Under the pieces are notes generated by a model, which was not told the origin of the DNA, ran no database searches, and saw only the letters and a program-made list of their open reading frames with translations. Position numbers and translations under genes: made by a program. This document shows positions 1 through 9,940 of a DNA stretch of 64,000 bases, one piece after another (the first letter of the stretch is position 1; the number at the start of each line of letters is the position of its first letter). The stretch comes from Mycoplasmopsis agalactiae PG2 (GTDB taxonomy: Bacteria; Bacillota_I; Bacilli_A; Mycoplasmatales; Metamycoplasmataceae): NCBI RefSeq assembly GCF_000063605.1, contig NC_009497.1, positions 496,001 through 560,000 of the forward strand, written 5' to 3'.

Positions 1-93
1 GTAAAAAAGCAATGGCAATGAAATAGCTTTATACACCATATTGAAACTAAATTATTAAACAGTTCATAAACCACTATCAAACAAGTAAAAAAG
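1..93. other. Unassigned left edge
   Basis: No complete gene is visible. Two rightward frames end here (a stop at about position 24-26 and another at about 67-69), so the last codons of a gene entering from the left on the + strand may be present, but neither frame can be identified. The following hairpin could end such a gene. Confidence 0.25.
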
Positions 94-115
94 AAAACTC
101 CGCCATTGGAGTTTT
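94..115. terminator. Bidirectional intrinsic terminator
   Basis: An 8-bp perfect stem (AAAACTCC pairing with GGAGTTTT) has a 6-nt loop, a T-run on the right and an A-rich stretch on the left. It therefore yields a U-tract on either strand. It sits just past the stop codon of the leftward transglutaminase-like gene. Confidence 0.7.
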
Positions 116-126
116 TATTTTCTACT

Positions 127-2589
127 TTAGTTGATTGTAACTGTAATTGCTTCTGAAGCTAATGTGTTTTCATTTGCAATTGTTCTTATTTGGTAAGTAC
201 CACTAGCTAAATTAGAAAGCTTTCTAGTTGTTATTTTTGTTCAGCTACCTTGATTTTCTAAACGAAATTCCATTGAGTTATCAACACCAACAATTACTCT
301 GTTATGAACCCTAACTTTGTTTCTAAGATCGTTGTCATTACCTTTTAAAAGTGGAATAACTTGAATATCTGATTCATACATATTGGCACTGTGTTTATGA
401 CGAACCGAGATTGAACCGAGCACAACATTATTTATTTCAAAGTTATCGTTTGTAATATTTTTTCACTCACCAAAATTATTACGGGATTCCATACCTGATG
501 AAACATTAGTTAGCTTAATTGAATTATCGCTTAATGAAATTATTTTAGCTTCTGGTGTTTGATGTTTTTGAACATCAAATTCAAATTCATTTGTGCCAGT
601 AATATTAAATTTATGACCATATTTTTTAATATCTAGTTTAACTTTAGTTTTTTCATATTTTGTAAAGTGATCTAGGTAAACAATATAGCCATCACTAACT
701 TTTTCAACATTGTTAACCATTGCATTTGTTACAATAAAGTTTCCTTTATCTAAAGATACTTCATTTGGATTTAATGTAACTTTTAGTGAATATTTGCCAA
801 ATGTTTTGCCTAAATTACTATTTTGGCTTACTGATGCACTAATTTCTTTAAGTTGGAAATTATTGCTAAAGTCCTTGAATGCGTATCTTATTTTTTTATA
901 ACTTACTCATGAAATAGGAGACTCGTGATATTTATCGATTCTTACTCCACGCTCTTCTAATTTGCGTGATAAATTCTCTAAATTATGTGGTAGCGCATAA
1001 ACATCTAGTCAATTCGAGTCACTAAAGTCACTTGCTTTTTCAAATTTTTGGTCAAATAATGCCATTGCTTCATCAACATTAGAAACATAACTTGCATTTT
1101 TGTGATTTCTAAAACGATTGCCCATTCTGTCTTTGTAGTGGTTGTAAAAGCCTTTAGCATATGAAAAATCATCATCATGCATTAAGAAGTAATTGTATGT
1201 GACTTTGTGTTTGTCAACTCTATCTATTGCTTTGCCTTTAGTCAAATCAACCCTGTCAGATGTTGTATCAACATGATATCATTTGCCTTCAATTTCAACT
1301 AAGTTTCAAGCATGTTTTACACTTCTTCAACTAGCTATATTTCCAGTCATCATTATGCTTAAAATTTTCATTTCATGCATTAGCATGTTGAATCCATTTG
1401 CATATCCAGTACATATTGCATTTTTTTCAATAAGTGCCGAATGAGCTGATTGATCTTTTCAAATATCACCAGTATCAACATATGTAACATTAGCAGTTAA
1501 TCACTCGTGTGCTTTAATTATTTTTTCTAATGTAGATAGATCTTTTTCACTCAGCTACTATTTTTTAGCTGCTTCTCTAGCTTCTTTTTCTTCTTTTAAT
1601 TTTCTGTCTTCATCTTCATTTCCAACAGAAACAATTGCTCTATATAAATTGCCTTTATATTCGGCTCATACTTCAGCATTTCATTGGCTGTTTGTGTGTT
1701 TTTTACCTGAAATATAGCCTTTTTCGTCAAGTGTTAAATATGTTTTATCATTGTCCTGATTTGCATCAAAAACTAAATCTTCAGGATATGAAGTCTTTTG
1801 ATATCATTTAACACCTTCAACAACTTGCTTAGTTTCATTATCTATTAAAGAAAGTTGTTTTTTCTCAGAGCCATTGCCCATAACGGTAACATTTTGCATG
1901 TTAAGAGCATACTTAGGATGTGAATAATAGTTTCAAGCTTTCATTTCATTTTTGTCTAAAAGTAATTTATGAACTTGTTCTTTTGAAAGCGCTCTTTCTT
2001 CAAAAGGCTCATCATATTGCACAGGGTATTTAATTGCAGATTCTGTTGCAACTGAAGTTGAAGTTGGTAGTTCACTTGCATTGCTTGAATAATTTATAGA
2101 ACTTGTGCTGCTTGTGTTATTTTCAGCTGTTGTTGAAGCACTTGTAGGTGTGGTTGTAGATGTATTGATGGCATTTGCTGCGTTATTGATATTAACTTCA
2201 CCACTAATTTCATCTGATTTAGTAATTTCTGTCTCTGGCTGTTTTACAGGTTCTTTAGGAAAATTAGCAGCATTTTTAGCGCTAGTTTTATCAACTGCTG
2301 TGCTAGTATGCACATCAGTATCATTACTGTCTAAAGCCAACTTAACATTTTCAGCAAAATCTGCTGAAACAGCAGAGGCTGAAGTAGCATTTTCAATAAA
2401 ATTGTGATTTTCAATAACTGAAGGCAAGATTTTTTCAAGCTCTTCTATTTTTTCTTCATAACGCGAGCTGACTGTATTTATTGAAAATACATTTCCATTT
2501 CCATTACCAAATTCACAACTAGCTGAAATTACAGAAGTTGCAAAAATTGAACTTAAAGCCAAAACGCTAAGTAATTTATTCTTCTTCAT
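127..2589 (-). pseudogene. Transglutaminase-like surface lipoprotein interrupted by two stop codons
   Basis: Start ATG at 2589 follows AGGTGG. The first part has a lipoprotein signal peptide ending ISASC, a Ser/Thr/Ala-rich spacer and an Ig-like stretch. It ends in a Lys/Glu-rich segment at two consecutive in-frame TAG codons (1555-1560). The same frame then stays open to a TAA at 127-129 and encodes a transglutaminase-core fold: Cys in AICTGYANGF, His in KHAWNLVE and Asp in WYHVDTTSD form the usual Cys-His-Asp triad, followed by about 330 residues of beta-rich C-terminal domains. Because both halves share one frame with no indel, this looks like one 820-codon gene inactivated by nonsense changes. 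The catalytic half has no signal peptide or good start of its own. In-frame TGA codons read as Trp. The substrate is unknown; surface proteolysis or protein cross-linking is possible for the family. Confidence 0.75.
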
Positions 2590-2707
2590 AACCACCTACT
2601 TCATCCATATTTTCTTTATGCAAATAATTTATTTCACATTATAAATGTGCTCCCTAAATTAATAACAACTTTTTGAAGCAATTTATGCAAAATATGGAAT
2701 GATTTTC

Positions 2708-2736
2708 CATATATTTTTTATGTATTTAGTTGTCAA
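2708..2736 (-). promoter_or_regulatory. Sigma70-type promoter for the transglutaminase-like lipoprotein
   Basis: On the minus strand TTGACA (2731-2736) is followed by a 17-nt spacer and TATATG (2708-2713). This is close to consensus and points toward the lipoprotein start about 110 nt downstream, which would leave a leader of roughly 110 nt. Confidence 0.5.
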
Positions 2737-2799
2737 AAATTGGCTCTACTAAAGTTCTGAAGTTAATTAAAATCATAAGCGCGATAAAATAATTAAACT

Positions 2800-3988
2800 A
2801 TGAAAAATATTAAGATTTATGAATTATTTGCTGGTATTGGAAGCCAATATAAAGCTTGTAAAAATATTGAAAGTGAACTTAGTGTTAATTTTGTAAGCTT
2901 AGGAGCTTGTGAATGATACATTGATGCAATTATTGCTTATATGAAAATACACTACGATAGTGTTTTGCTTGAAAGTGACTTAAGCAAGGATGAAATGGTT
3001 AATTTGTTAAATAAATTTACCTTTTCAGCTGATTCTAAAAAAGAAGTCAATAAAGCCTATTTTACAAGGATGAATGAACAAAAGCTCCGTTCAATTTTTC
3101 CTTATCTTTTTGGCTTTGTAAATTATGAATATTTTAGTAAAAAGTGAGATAAATCTAAAATAGAAAATAGGGGGGCACGAGTTTCACTCGTTTACGAATA
3201 TCAAAGATATTCAAATTTTGCCTAAAGACATTGATATTCTAACTTATTCTTTTCCTTGTCAAGATATTTCTCAGCAAGGGAATCAAAAAGGCATAACAAA
3301 GCAAACTAGATCAGGATTGCTTTATGAAGTTGAAAGAATTTTAAAAAGCAATAAAGATAGACTCCCTAACGTACTGCTTTTAGAAAATGTAAAAGCATTA
3401 GCATCTAAAAAATTCATAAATCAGTTTCAAGATTGAATAGCTTCCTTAAGCGAATTAGGCTATAAATCAGTGTGAAAAGTAGTTAACTCAGTTGACTATG
3501 GCTCTGTGCAAAATCGTGAAAGAGTATTTTGTGTTTCTTACTTAGCAAATAATGATTTTGACTTCCCACAGGCAGTAAAATCATTTAAAAAATTAGAAAA
3601 TATTGTTTTCGATAATTCAGAAATGAAAAATTGCAATGATCTGTTGCAATATTTTCATAATAACTTTAGTGAAACAAAAAATCAAATTGTTAAGACCAAA
3701 CTACTTGATTACACTAACTTTAACTCTGAAGCATATGTTTATTTACCAACTAAACTAGGACCAACATTAACTGCTTCAGGTGCAAACGCTAGATTAAAGT
3801 TTTATTTTAACCAAACAAATGAACTTAAATTAATGTCATCTAAACAAGCATTTTTATATATGGGATTTACCGAAAAAGACTATTTTAAGGCAAAAGAAGG
3901 AAATTTAATCAGCGAGCAAAAATTGATTTTTTTATGTGGTAATTCAATTTCAGTTGAAGTTTTAGAAAGTATTTTTGGCAGGTTATAA
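2800..3988 (+). pseudogene. DNA (cytosine-5) methyltransferase, out of frame at a G6 tract
   Basis: The class I C5-methylase motifs are in order: ELFAGIGSQ (motif I, SAM binding), the catalytic Pro-Cys in YSFPCQDIS (motif IV), LENVKAL (motif VI), QNRERVF (motif VIII), a target-recognition stretch, and GNSISVEVL near the C-terminus (motif X). Motif I and motif IV are in different frames. The frame from ATG 2800 runs through the six-G run at 3170-3175 and stops at 3226-3228. The C-terminal frame continues upstream across the same G run. Removing one G (G5) or adding two would give one protein of about 395 residues. The next gene starts 1 nt after the stop and is its partner endonuclease. The protein should methylate the endonuclease target. 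The shift could be phase variation, decay or sequencing error. No clear Shine-Dalgarno sequence precedes the ATG. Confidence 0.8.
3170..3175 (+). repeat. G6 homopolymer in the methylase gene (slippage site)
   Basis: A run of six G in a strongly AT-rich gene lies exactly where the methylase reading frame changes. With five G the read-through reads Asn-Arg-Gly-His-Glu and joins the two halves. Confidence 0.65.
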
Positions 3989-3989
3989 A

Positions 3990-5213
3990 ATGCAATTTAG
4001 TAAAAGCATAAGAAAATACAGACTAAATTTTGCCACTAAATCTTTGAATAACAAAAAATCAAATAGTGCTAAAGCAAAAGGTTATATAGACTTATATATT
4101 GATACTTTTGATGAAATAATGTATTTAGCTTACTGAAAAATAAACTTTGACTATCTTATAATAGATCAGTATACAACTAGATCATGATTTGAATGCCAAA
4201 ATAGTAATTTCAAATTACGTAGTTCATTATTTAATGAACTAAATATAAGTCAGCACCCTAGACTTAGTCGAAGCTCTAATTTGCTATATGAATTAAATCC
4301 TCAGGAGATAGAAATTACTAACTCATGATTTAACTCAAAAACCTATAAATCAACCTTAAAGAACATAATTTCTATTATTAAAGGCAACAATGCAGGTGGC
4401 TCATTTTCTAGCCCAAAAGCTGCTGAAATAATTTGTACAAATTTAAATAATGATAATGAAGTTTACAAGGAAAACTTAATTATGTTTCTAGATAATATTG
4501 ATTTTAAAAATTCATTTATAACTGATGTCAATGAATCAAATATTGAGAATTATGATTCAGCTTTAGCTCATGAACCAATTAATATTAATGATCTTATAGG
4601 CTTAATTAAAACAAATCCAAAATATAAACCTTATGAAATGCTTTTAGATCTAACTTCAAATTTGGAAAAAGAAGCATCGATTAGAAAAGAGGATTTTAAG
4701 ACGCAAAAAGAATTTATAAATCAATTAATCAAAGAAACATCCACAACAGGTAGAGCAATGTTGCTTGCTAATCAAGATATTACACGTAAAAGAGCTAGCG
4801 CTTCAAGAATGGATATAAATGTTTTTGAAGAAGACTACTATACTTATGAAAATGCTCATATTTATGATGTTAAAGCAATAAAAAATAGACTTTCTGAGCT
4901 TATTTCTAAAAATTATCAAAAACATAAAACCTCTGCAAGGCAAATAATTAACTCTAATGAATGTCAAAGTGTTTTAAGTTTAGTTAATGATGAAAATAAT
5001 CTAATAAACTTACCAAAGCAGGTACATGATTGATTTGATGATAACAGATTTACATATGATCAAAATGGTATATTAGTTTTGTTAGATAATACTTTAAAAG
5101 TAGATGAATACAATGAATTCAAAAAGTGCACTAAAATACCATATATCTTTTTAAATAATAGGCGTAAAGAGTTTATAAATTTAAGAAATATATTCCGAAA
5201 AAATGATGTTTAG
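3990..5213 (+). CDS. Type II restriction endonuclease, HNH family (partner of the C5 methylase)
   Basis: A 407-residue protein encoded 1 nt after the methylase stop, in the classical methylase-endonuclease order. The first 250 residues show no family I can name. The C-terminal third carries an HNH-type nuclease signature: ENAHIYDVKAI (near residue 290) and, about 60 residues later, an Asn/Leu-rich strand followed by HDWFDDNRF. This matches the AHIY...N...H-x2-F/W-D pattern of HNH restriction enzymes, in which the histidines bind metal and activate water. The frame is intact from ATG to TAG, reading several TGA as Trp. The recognition sequence cannot be told from the protein. An intact nuclease beside a frameshifted methylase is unexpected, since unmodified host DNA would be cut. 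Confidence 0.75.
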
Positions 5214-5245
5214 AGGCTTGTATTAGTTGTTTAAAAAACCAAATT

Positions 5246-5268
5246 AAAAGAGCAAAGTCTGCTCTTTT
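5246..5268. terminator. Bidirectional terminator between endonuclease and alcohol dehydrogenase
   Basis: An 8-bp stem AAAAGAGC / GCTCTTTT with a 7-nt loop and A/T tails on both sides lies between the convergent endonuclease (+) and alcohol dehydrogenase (-) genes. Confidence 0.75.
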
Positions 5269-5296
5269 TAAATTGCTTTAAGTTAACTAATTATCC

Positions 5297-6346
5297 TTAT
5301 TTATAGCTTCTAAAGTCAATTACAGCTCTGCCGATTAACTCACCTTTAGATAGCTTTTCAAACACATCTTTTACTTCATCTAAGTTAATTACCTGCCCAA
5401 CTTTAGATACTATGCCTTTTGTACCTAAAATTAGTGCTTCTTTAGTATCTTGCCTTGTGCCAACAACAGAACCAAGAATATGATTTTCGCCTGAAATTGT
5501 GGCTAAAATTGACAAAGGAAATTCTATTTTTCCATTTTCATCTTTTGGTGGAACACCAACTAATACTTGCTTGCCTGCTCTACGTAAAATATACATTGCT
5601 AAGACTGCTGAAGCGGCAGAAACTGATGTATTAATTACAGCATGCACACCGCCATTAGTAATTTCTTTAATTTCTTGAACTAATGATAAATCATTAGCAT
5701 TAAATGTATGGTGCGCTCCTTCAGTTTTAGCTGATTCTAATTTCTTATCGTCAATATCTATAGCAATAATATTTAGCCCCATAGCTTTAGCATATGCTAT
5801 TGCAAAATGACCTAGTCCACCAATTCCAATAATAGCAACATAATCACCAACTTTTAATTCAGCTTGCTTTAGTGCTTTATAACTAGTTACTCCGCCACAT
5901 AATATTGGCGCTCCTGCAACAATATCTAAATTACTTGGTATAGGCAAAACATAATCTTCATGTCCAATTGTATATTCAGCAAAAGTTCCTGGCTTAACTA
6001 AAGAAGTTACAACTCTAGAAGTACATAAAATTTCTTTTCCACTTATGCAATATTCGCACTGACCACATGCACTAAACATATATCCAATGCCAACTCTGTC
6101 GCCAACTTTTATTTTGCTGCATTTTGGCCCAACTTTTGTAACAATTCCTATGCCTTCATGACCTGGCACCATTGGATAATTTGGTTGTCTAGGTCAATCA
6201 AAATTTGCTATATGCAAATCTGTGTGACACACACCACTAGTTTCTAATTTAACTAAAACCTCATTATCAACTGGTTCTGGTATATCAATTAATTCAACAC
6301 TATATTCTTTAGGGGCTTTCACCACAAAAGCTTTCATCTTACTCAT
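5297..6346 (-). CDS. adh: Zinc-dependent alcohol dehydrogenase
   Basis: A 349-residue medium-chain dehydrogenase/reductase that should interconvert alcohols and aldehydes with NAD(P)H. The catalytic-zinc ligands are visible in GVCHTDLH and MVPGHEGIG (residues 35-70). The structural-zinc cysteines are C-x2-C-x2-C-x7-C in ACGQCEYCISGKEILC, and the Rossmann motif is GIGGLGHFA. The start at 6346 (MSKMKAFVV) has AGG about 11 nt upstream; the in-frame ATG at 6337 is an alternative. A paralogue with the same layout lies at 10197-11258, and the two flank a cluster of lipoprotein genes. Confidence 0.88.
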
Positions 6347-6470
6347 CTTTAACACAACCTTTATTAATAATCGCCAATTATTAATAAATGATATTAAGTT
6401 ATCTTTTCAAATTTCAAAATATGGAAAAATAGTCTTATTTTTTATATACAAAAATCAAAAAACAAAAAAT
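6347..6470. other. AT-rich spacer upstream of adh
   Basis: No reading frame or clear promoter is visible in this short spacer, which must hold the promoter of the leftward alcohol dehydrogenase. Confidence 0.3.
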
Positions 6471-6498
6471 AAAAGCAGATAGTGGGTTCTCTGCTTTT
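6471..6498 (-). terminator. Terminator of the frameshifted lipoprotein gene
   Basis: AAAAGCAGA pairs with TCTGCTTTT around a 10-nt loop, with A/T-rich flanks. It lies about 60 nt past the stop at 6560. Confidence 0.65.
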
Positions 6499-7175
6499 GA
6501 TTTTCTTTTGAATTTTATTTAGAGCAACAAAACCGAAAAATATATAAATTAAAATACAACTATTTTTTTTGCTTTGTATACATATTATAAGCTTCAGTTA
6601 ATTTTGCTTTTACCTTTGCAAACTTATCAAGAAATTCCTTGCTATTTGTTTTAGGTTCAGAAGAACTTGTTAAATTTGTAACATCATCAAAAATATCACT
6701 AAGGTCATTTATATCTTCTTCTTCATAGCCAAATTTTTTCAAGAAATCCTCAACACCTTTATTGAAGTTCTTAATAGTTTTGTTGGATGTAGAATCGAAT
6801 TCATTTTTTAATATTTTAAGACTGTCTTCAGTTTTTAGTTTCTCTTCAATATTTCCACACCCATTAAAAAAAGTGTATAAAACTTCCAATTTCTTTTCTG
6901 GCTCAGATTCAACAGCCTCTGTTTCATTATTTGCAGTACCAGGATCATCTCCCATAGGTTGTTCTCCACTATTAGTGCTATCTCCATTTCTAGGTGTAGT
7001 TCCTTCAGTTCCGCTTCCTTGAGTGCCATTGTCTCCATTGTCTGCTGGTTGAGTACTTTCAGGTGATCTAGAGCCTTCAGTTGTTTCGGGAGCGCTAGGG
7101 GTCTCATGTTCTGTTGGCATATCAGAAGGAGCAGTTTCATCATTCATCGGAGGCATTTCTTCTCTAGGGCTATTG

Positions 7176-7181
7176 CCCCCC
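7176..7181 (-). repeat. C6 (message G6) tract at the lipoprotein frame change
   Basis: Six consecutive C on the + strand. Adding one base restores the frame through Gly-Gly-Asn-Ser-Pro-Arg-Glu-Glu into the C-terminal half. Confidence 0.6.
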
Positions 7182-7490
7182 TGCTTTCATTAGAGCTTCC
7201 GTCTTCACTATTTGGAGTAGCTTCACTATTATTTGATTCTTCCCCACTTCCTTGATTTCCTTGGTTATTTTCTGATTGTATTGAACTTCCGTCTTGATTG
7301 TCGTCTCTGTTTACAGAATTAGTGTTGGTATTATTATTTATATCTGGTTTATTTTTGTTTTCATCTTTGTTGTTTTTGTCATCTTCTTTATTATTAGTTG
7401 ATGACGAATCTGTAATATCACATTTTGCAGCAACAAATGGCAAAACACTAAAAGATGCCATTGCTCCCAAAATTGTTAAAAATTTATTAA

Positions 7491-7498
7491 TTTTTTTT
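7491..7498 (-). repeat. A8 tract just after the lipoprotein start codon
   Basis: Eight A in the message directly follow ATG 7501. With seven A the ORF enters the signal-peptide frame; with eight it stops after four codons. This is a typical place for a translational on/off switch. Confidence 0.5.
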
Positions 7499-7501
7499 CA
7501 T

Positions 7502-7785
7502 AATGAGAAAGTATATAGTTTTTGATATCTTTAATACTATTTTCATAAATTAATACTATGGATTCTTAATTTAAAATTAGTTTTATTCAAAAATATGAAA
7601 AGTAATTGTTCAAGAAGCTTATGAAGTTTTTGAATGTGAATGAGCAAACAAAATTACTTTTTAAAAGTTTAGCTGATAATTGTGAAGGTAAAATGAAATT
7701 AAAATGCTATTTATGATATATCAAAAATTAGTCAAAGATAAGTACAAAACCATTAGGTTAAACAGTAAGATTTTAAAAAGAAAGT
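7502..7785. other. Intergenic region with a possible ORF remnant
   Basis: This holds the promoter side of the frameshifted lipoprotein. Between about 7595 and 7785 the + strand has short open pieces in several frames, broken by TAA/TAG, that look like decayed coding sequence. I cannot identify the parent family. Confidence 0.3.
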
Positions 7786-7816
7786 AAAAAATGCAGAAAC
7801 TAAAGCTGCATTTTTT
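7786..7816 (-). terminator. Terminator of the DUF285-type lipoprotein gene
   Basis: AAAAATGCAG pairs with CTGCATTTTT around a 10-nt spacer, with T-runs on both strands. It is positioned about 30 nt past the TAG at 7845. Confidence 0.7.
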
Positions 7817-7844
7817 AATTATTTATATAAAAAATAAGAGGGAA

Positions 7845-8979
7845 CTATCTTGAAAGATGATCTTCAGTTGTACCTCATGCTGAAGCCCATCTCTTTTTTA
7901 ATTCACTTTTAATACTTGAATTTTTAAATATACCTTTAATAACGTTTTTATTAGTAATATTTCAACCATTTATGTCCTGATTAAATTTTGAAACATTGTA
8001 AAACGCTTCACTTGTTGTCTTCAAATTCTTTGTATTTCATTTTTCAAGATTATCAATCTTATCTGACTTAAGATTGTGGAATGTTAAATATAATGAATCA
8101 ATTTTTAGAGGTAAATGTTCAGGAACTTTTGTTGTGTGATGCGGAAGCCCAGTTGCTCTAATTTTTCCATTTTCAAGAAAATAGCCTAATTGAGTTGCTA
8201 CAAGTTTTTTATTTCTGCCATTTACAGGACTTCAGTTTTTATTTATTTTATTGTCTGAAAGGTTAGATATTATTTTATTTGGCTCTTCTTCAAAATAATA
8301 TTTTGTCAGAACTTGATCTTTTAATACTTTTCTTAAAGTAACGTTGAAGCTTTGTGTTCCTAGCTTTAAGTTAATTTTATTTTTTCCGCCTTGAACATCA
8401 ACTTCAAGTTTACTATTTTTATCACTTGGATTTTGAAGGACAATGTTATTTATATTTTTTTCTCTAGCATATAATGCAATTTGATCAAGAAATTCACCTT
8501 GAGTGTGGAATGAACCAAAAGCATCTTCATGTATTTTAACTATACTCTTAACAGTTTCAACATCTTTTTTATCTTTTGCTTCTTGTGCTTCTTTTTGTTT
8601 CCTTGTAGCTTCTTCTTGCTTTCTTTTTTTCTTCTTGTTGTTTTCTTTCTTCTTCTTTTGCTTTAGTGGCCTCTTCTTGTATTCTTTTTGCTTCCTCTAA
8701 TGTATGCGGCATAGCATATGTGCCACCATTATTTTCTGAATTATCTGGTTGATCCCCTTGCTCACTATTAGAATGAGTAGTCGAATCACTCATACTATCC
8801 ATATTATTATCATTATTATTTAGGGGGGGGGTGTCATTTTTAGGATTTGTATTTTCTTCAGTTATAGCACCAGTCATTTCACTCTTATTTTCATCTCTTT
8901 TTTTACATGAGGCTGCAATTAAAGGTAGTGAAACTAGAGAAAGTGACAAGCTAGTTAGAATTTTTGTTTTCTTTTTCAT
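7845..8979 (-). pseudogene. DUF285/BspA-like surface lipoprotein, frameshifted at an A7 tract
   Basis: The start ATG 8979 has AAAGGA upstream. The signal peptide ends LPLIAASC, followed by an acidic Asn/Asp/Ser linker and a Lys/Glu/Gln-rich coiled-coil stretch. In that stretch the message has A7 (8624-8630) and the frame changes. In the next frame the protein continues for about 260 residues to TAG at 7845-7847. It ends with a repeat unit of the mycoplasma DUF285 family: LEKWNTKNLK, then FNQDINGWNI and a Trp-containing end. A6 instead of A7 would give one protein of about 377 residues. A C9 run in the linker (8823-8831) is in frame now. As a surface lipoprotein it should face the host; its ligand is unknown. 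Confidence 0.7.
8823..8831 (-). repeat. Nine-base G/C homopolymer inside a lipoprotein gene
   Basis: Nine consecutive G on the + strand (C9 in the message) encode Thr-Pro-Pro in the linker after the signal peptide. This is the longest G/C run I saw in the window and lies where slippage would truncate the protein near its N-terminus. Confidence 0.7.
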
Positions 8980-9160
8980 GTTTTAAATTTTCCTTTCATT
9001 GATTATCACTTACACTTAAGTAAGCAAAAGTAATTGCCATTCTTGATTAATTGTATAAATTTAATAAATAATAAATTAAGATAGCAAAAATATAGTGTCT
9101 TTAATTCAAGAAAGAATATTACTAAAAAAATTTATTTTTGAAGCAAGAATTTAAAAATAA
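8980..9160. other. Intergenic region upstream of the DUF285-type lipoprotein
   Basis: AT-rich, with no convincing reading frame. It should contain the promoter of the leftward gene starting at 8979. Confidence 0.3.
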
Positions 9161-9186
9161 AATAGATAGCGTCTATTCTATCTATT
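9161..9186 (-). terminator. Terminator of the Vsp-like gene
   Basis: A perfect 9-bp inverted repeat AATAGATAG / CTATCTATT with an 8-nt loop, followed on the minus strand by a U-rich stretch. It lies 36 nt past the stop at 9222. Confidence 0.65.
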
Positions 9187-9196
9187 ACTTAAATGT

Positions 9197-9206
9197 CTAT
9201 AAAACA
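9197..9206 (-). repeat. Dispersed word TGTTTTATAG, copy 1
   Basis: Minus orientation, T-variant (TTGTTTTATAG on the minus strand), between the Vsp-like stop and its terminator. Confidence 0.7.
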
Positions 9207-9221
9207 ATGCTTTTGGCTGTT

Positions 9222-9890
9222 TTATTTTGTTTTGCCTTCAGCACCAACTTTTTCTAAATAAGTAAATATTTTATCTAGATCTTTGAATGTTTTAGCATTA
9301 TGAAACATAGAGTTTAGTAATGTCTTTAATTTTTTAAATTCATCTAAAACTTTATTTTTGTTTTCAGAATCACTTTTTAATACATCATTGATCATTTTTT
9401 CAATATTTTCATATTCAGCATCGATTTCTTTTTTATAGTCTTTTTTGGCTTCATCATCTAAAATATCAGAAACTGATTGGCCATCATCAATTGAACTGTA
9501 TACTCTGCCAATGTCATATCCTGATGCATCAGTTTCATTTGCATCCCTTTCAGTAACTTTTGGCATTTTAGTGTTCATATTATTTGCTGAATCACCAACT
9601 GATGGAACAACTTGAGACTTTTCGCTTCCTAAAACACTTTTTTCATTTTTTGGATTTTCGTTTTTTAATTGTTTCTTAGGTGCTGATTCATTTTCTTTTT
9701 TGTCAATAGTTGAATTTTCAGATGTACTGTCTTTTTTATCTGCACCACTGTTTTTTTCAGTTTTGTTTTGGCTGTCACTTTTATCTTCTTTACCACTATT
9801 TAGGTTTTCATTGCCACATTTAGCTGCTACAAATGGAATTGCACTTAAAGAAGCAACTGAACCTAAAAATAAAAACTTAGATTTTTTCAT
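9222..9890 (-). CDS. Vsp-like variable surface lipoprotein
   Basis: A 222-residue prolipoprotein. The signal peptide has Lys at the N-terminus, a hydrophobic core and the lipobox FVAAKC, and closely resembles the conserved signal peptide I recall for the Vsp proteins of M. bovis. The mature protein is hydrophilic: a Lys/Asp/Ser/Asn-rich region to about residue 120, then a helical charged C-terminal domain (about 140-220) rather than the tandem repeats of classical Vsps. It is expected to be lipid-anchored outside the cell. A GA dinucleotide repeat overlaps the probable -35 region, so transcription may switch. The frame is intact. The function beyond surface display is unknown. Confidence 0.75.
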   Translation of the reverse strand: MKKSKFLFLGSVASLSAIPFVAAKCGNENLNSGKEDKSDSQNKTEKNSGADKKDSTSENSTIDKKENESAPKKQLKNENPKNEKSVLGSEKSQVVPSVGDSANNMNTKMPKVTERDANETDASGYDIGRVYSSIDDGQSVSDILDDEAKKDYKKEIDAEYENIEKMINDVLKSDSENKNKVLDEFKKLKTLLNSMFHNAKTFKDLDKIFTYLEKVGAEGKTK

Positions 9891-9940
9891 ACGATATTTA
9901 TTATTCTCCCTTTAGTAATAGTTATGGTAATAAAAATGGA

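Larger units (their letters stand above)
6560..7501 (-). pseudogene. Vsp-like surface lipoprotein with two homopolymer frameshifts
   Basis: The product would be a lipoprotein: a signal peptide resembling that of the Vsp-like gene at 9222-9890 (FSVLPFVAAKC), a long Asn/Asp/Ser/Thr/Gly/Pro-rich low-complexity region, then a charged helical C-terminal domain of about 110 residues. It is broken twice. After ATG 7501 an A8 run leads straight to TAA; A7 would give MKKINKFLTILG and the signal peptide. At 7176-7181 a C6 run (G6 in the message) shifts the reading frame; G7 would join the N-terminal part to the Thr/Pro/Glu-rich part. In the present G6 state the upstream frame stays open to 6835 and would give a different Leu/Met-rich tail. 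Two slippable tracts suit phase variation; decay or sequencing error is also possible. Confidence 0.65.

Noticed and set aside
6835-7143. Leu/Met-rich open frame on the minus strand as a separate gene
   Set aside because: It is the alternative frame of the Thr/Pro/Glu-rich lipoprotein region and has no ribosome site of its own; kept only as a possible slippage product.
7595-7785. Insertion-sequence remnant
   Set aside because: Short open pieces exist but no inverted repeats, target duplications or transposase motifs could be recognised.
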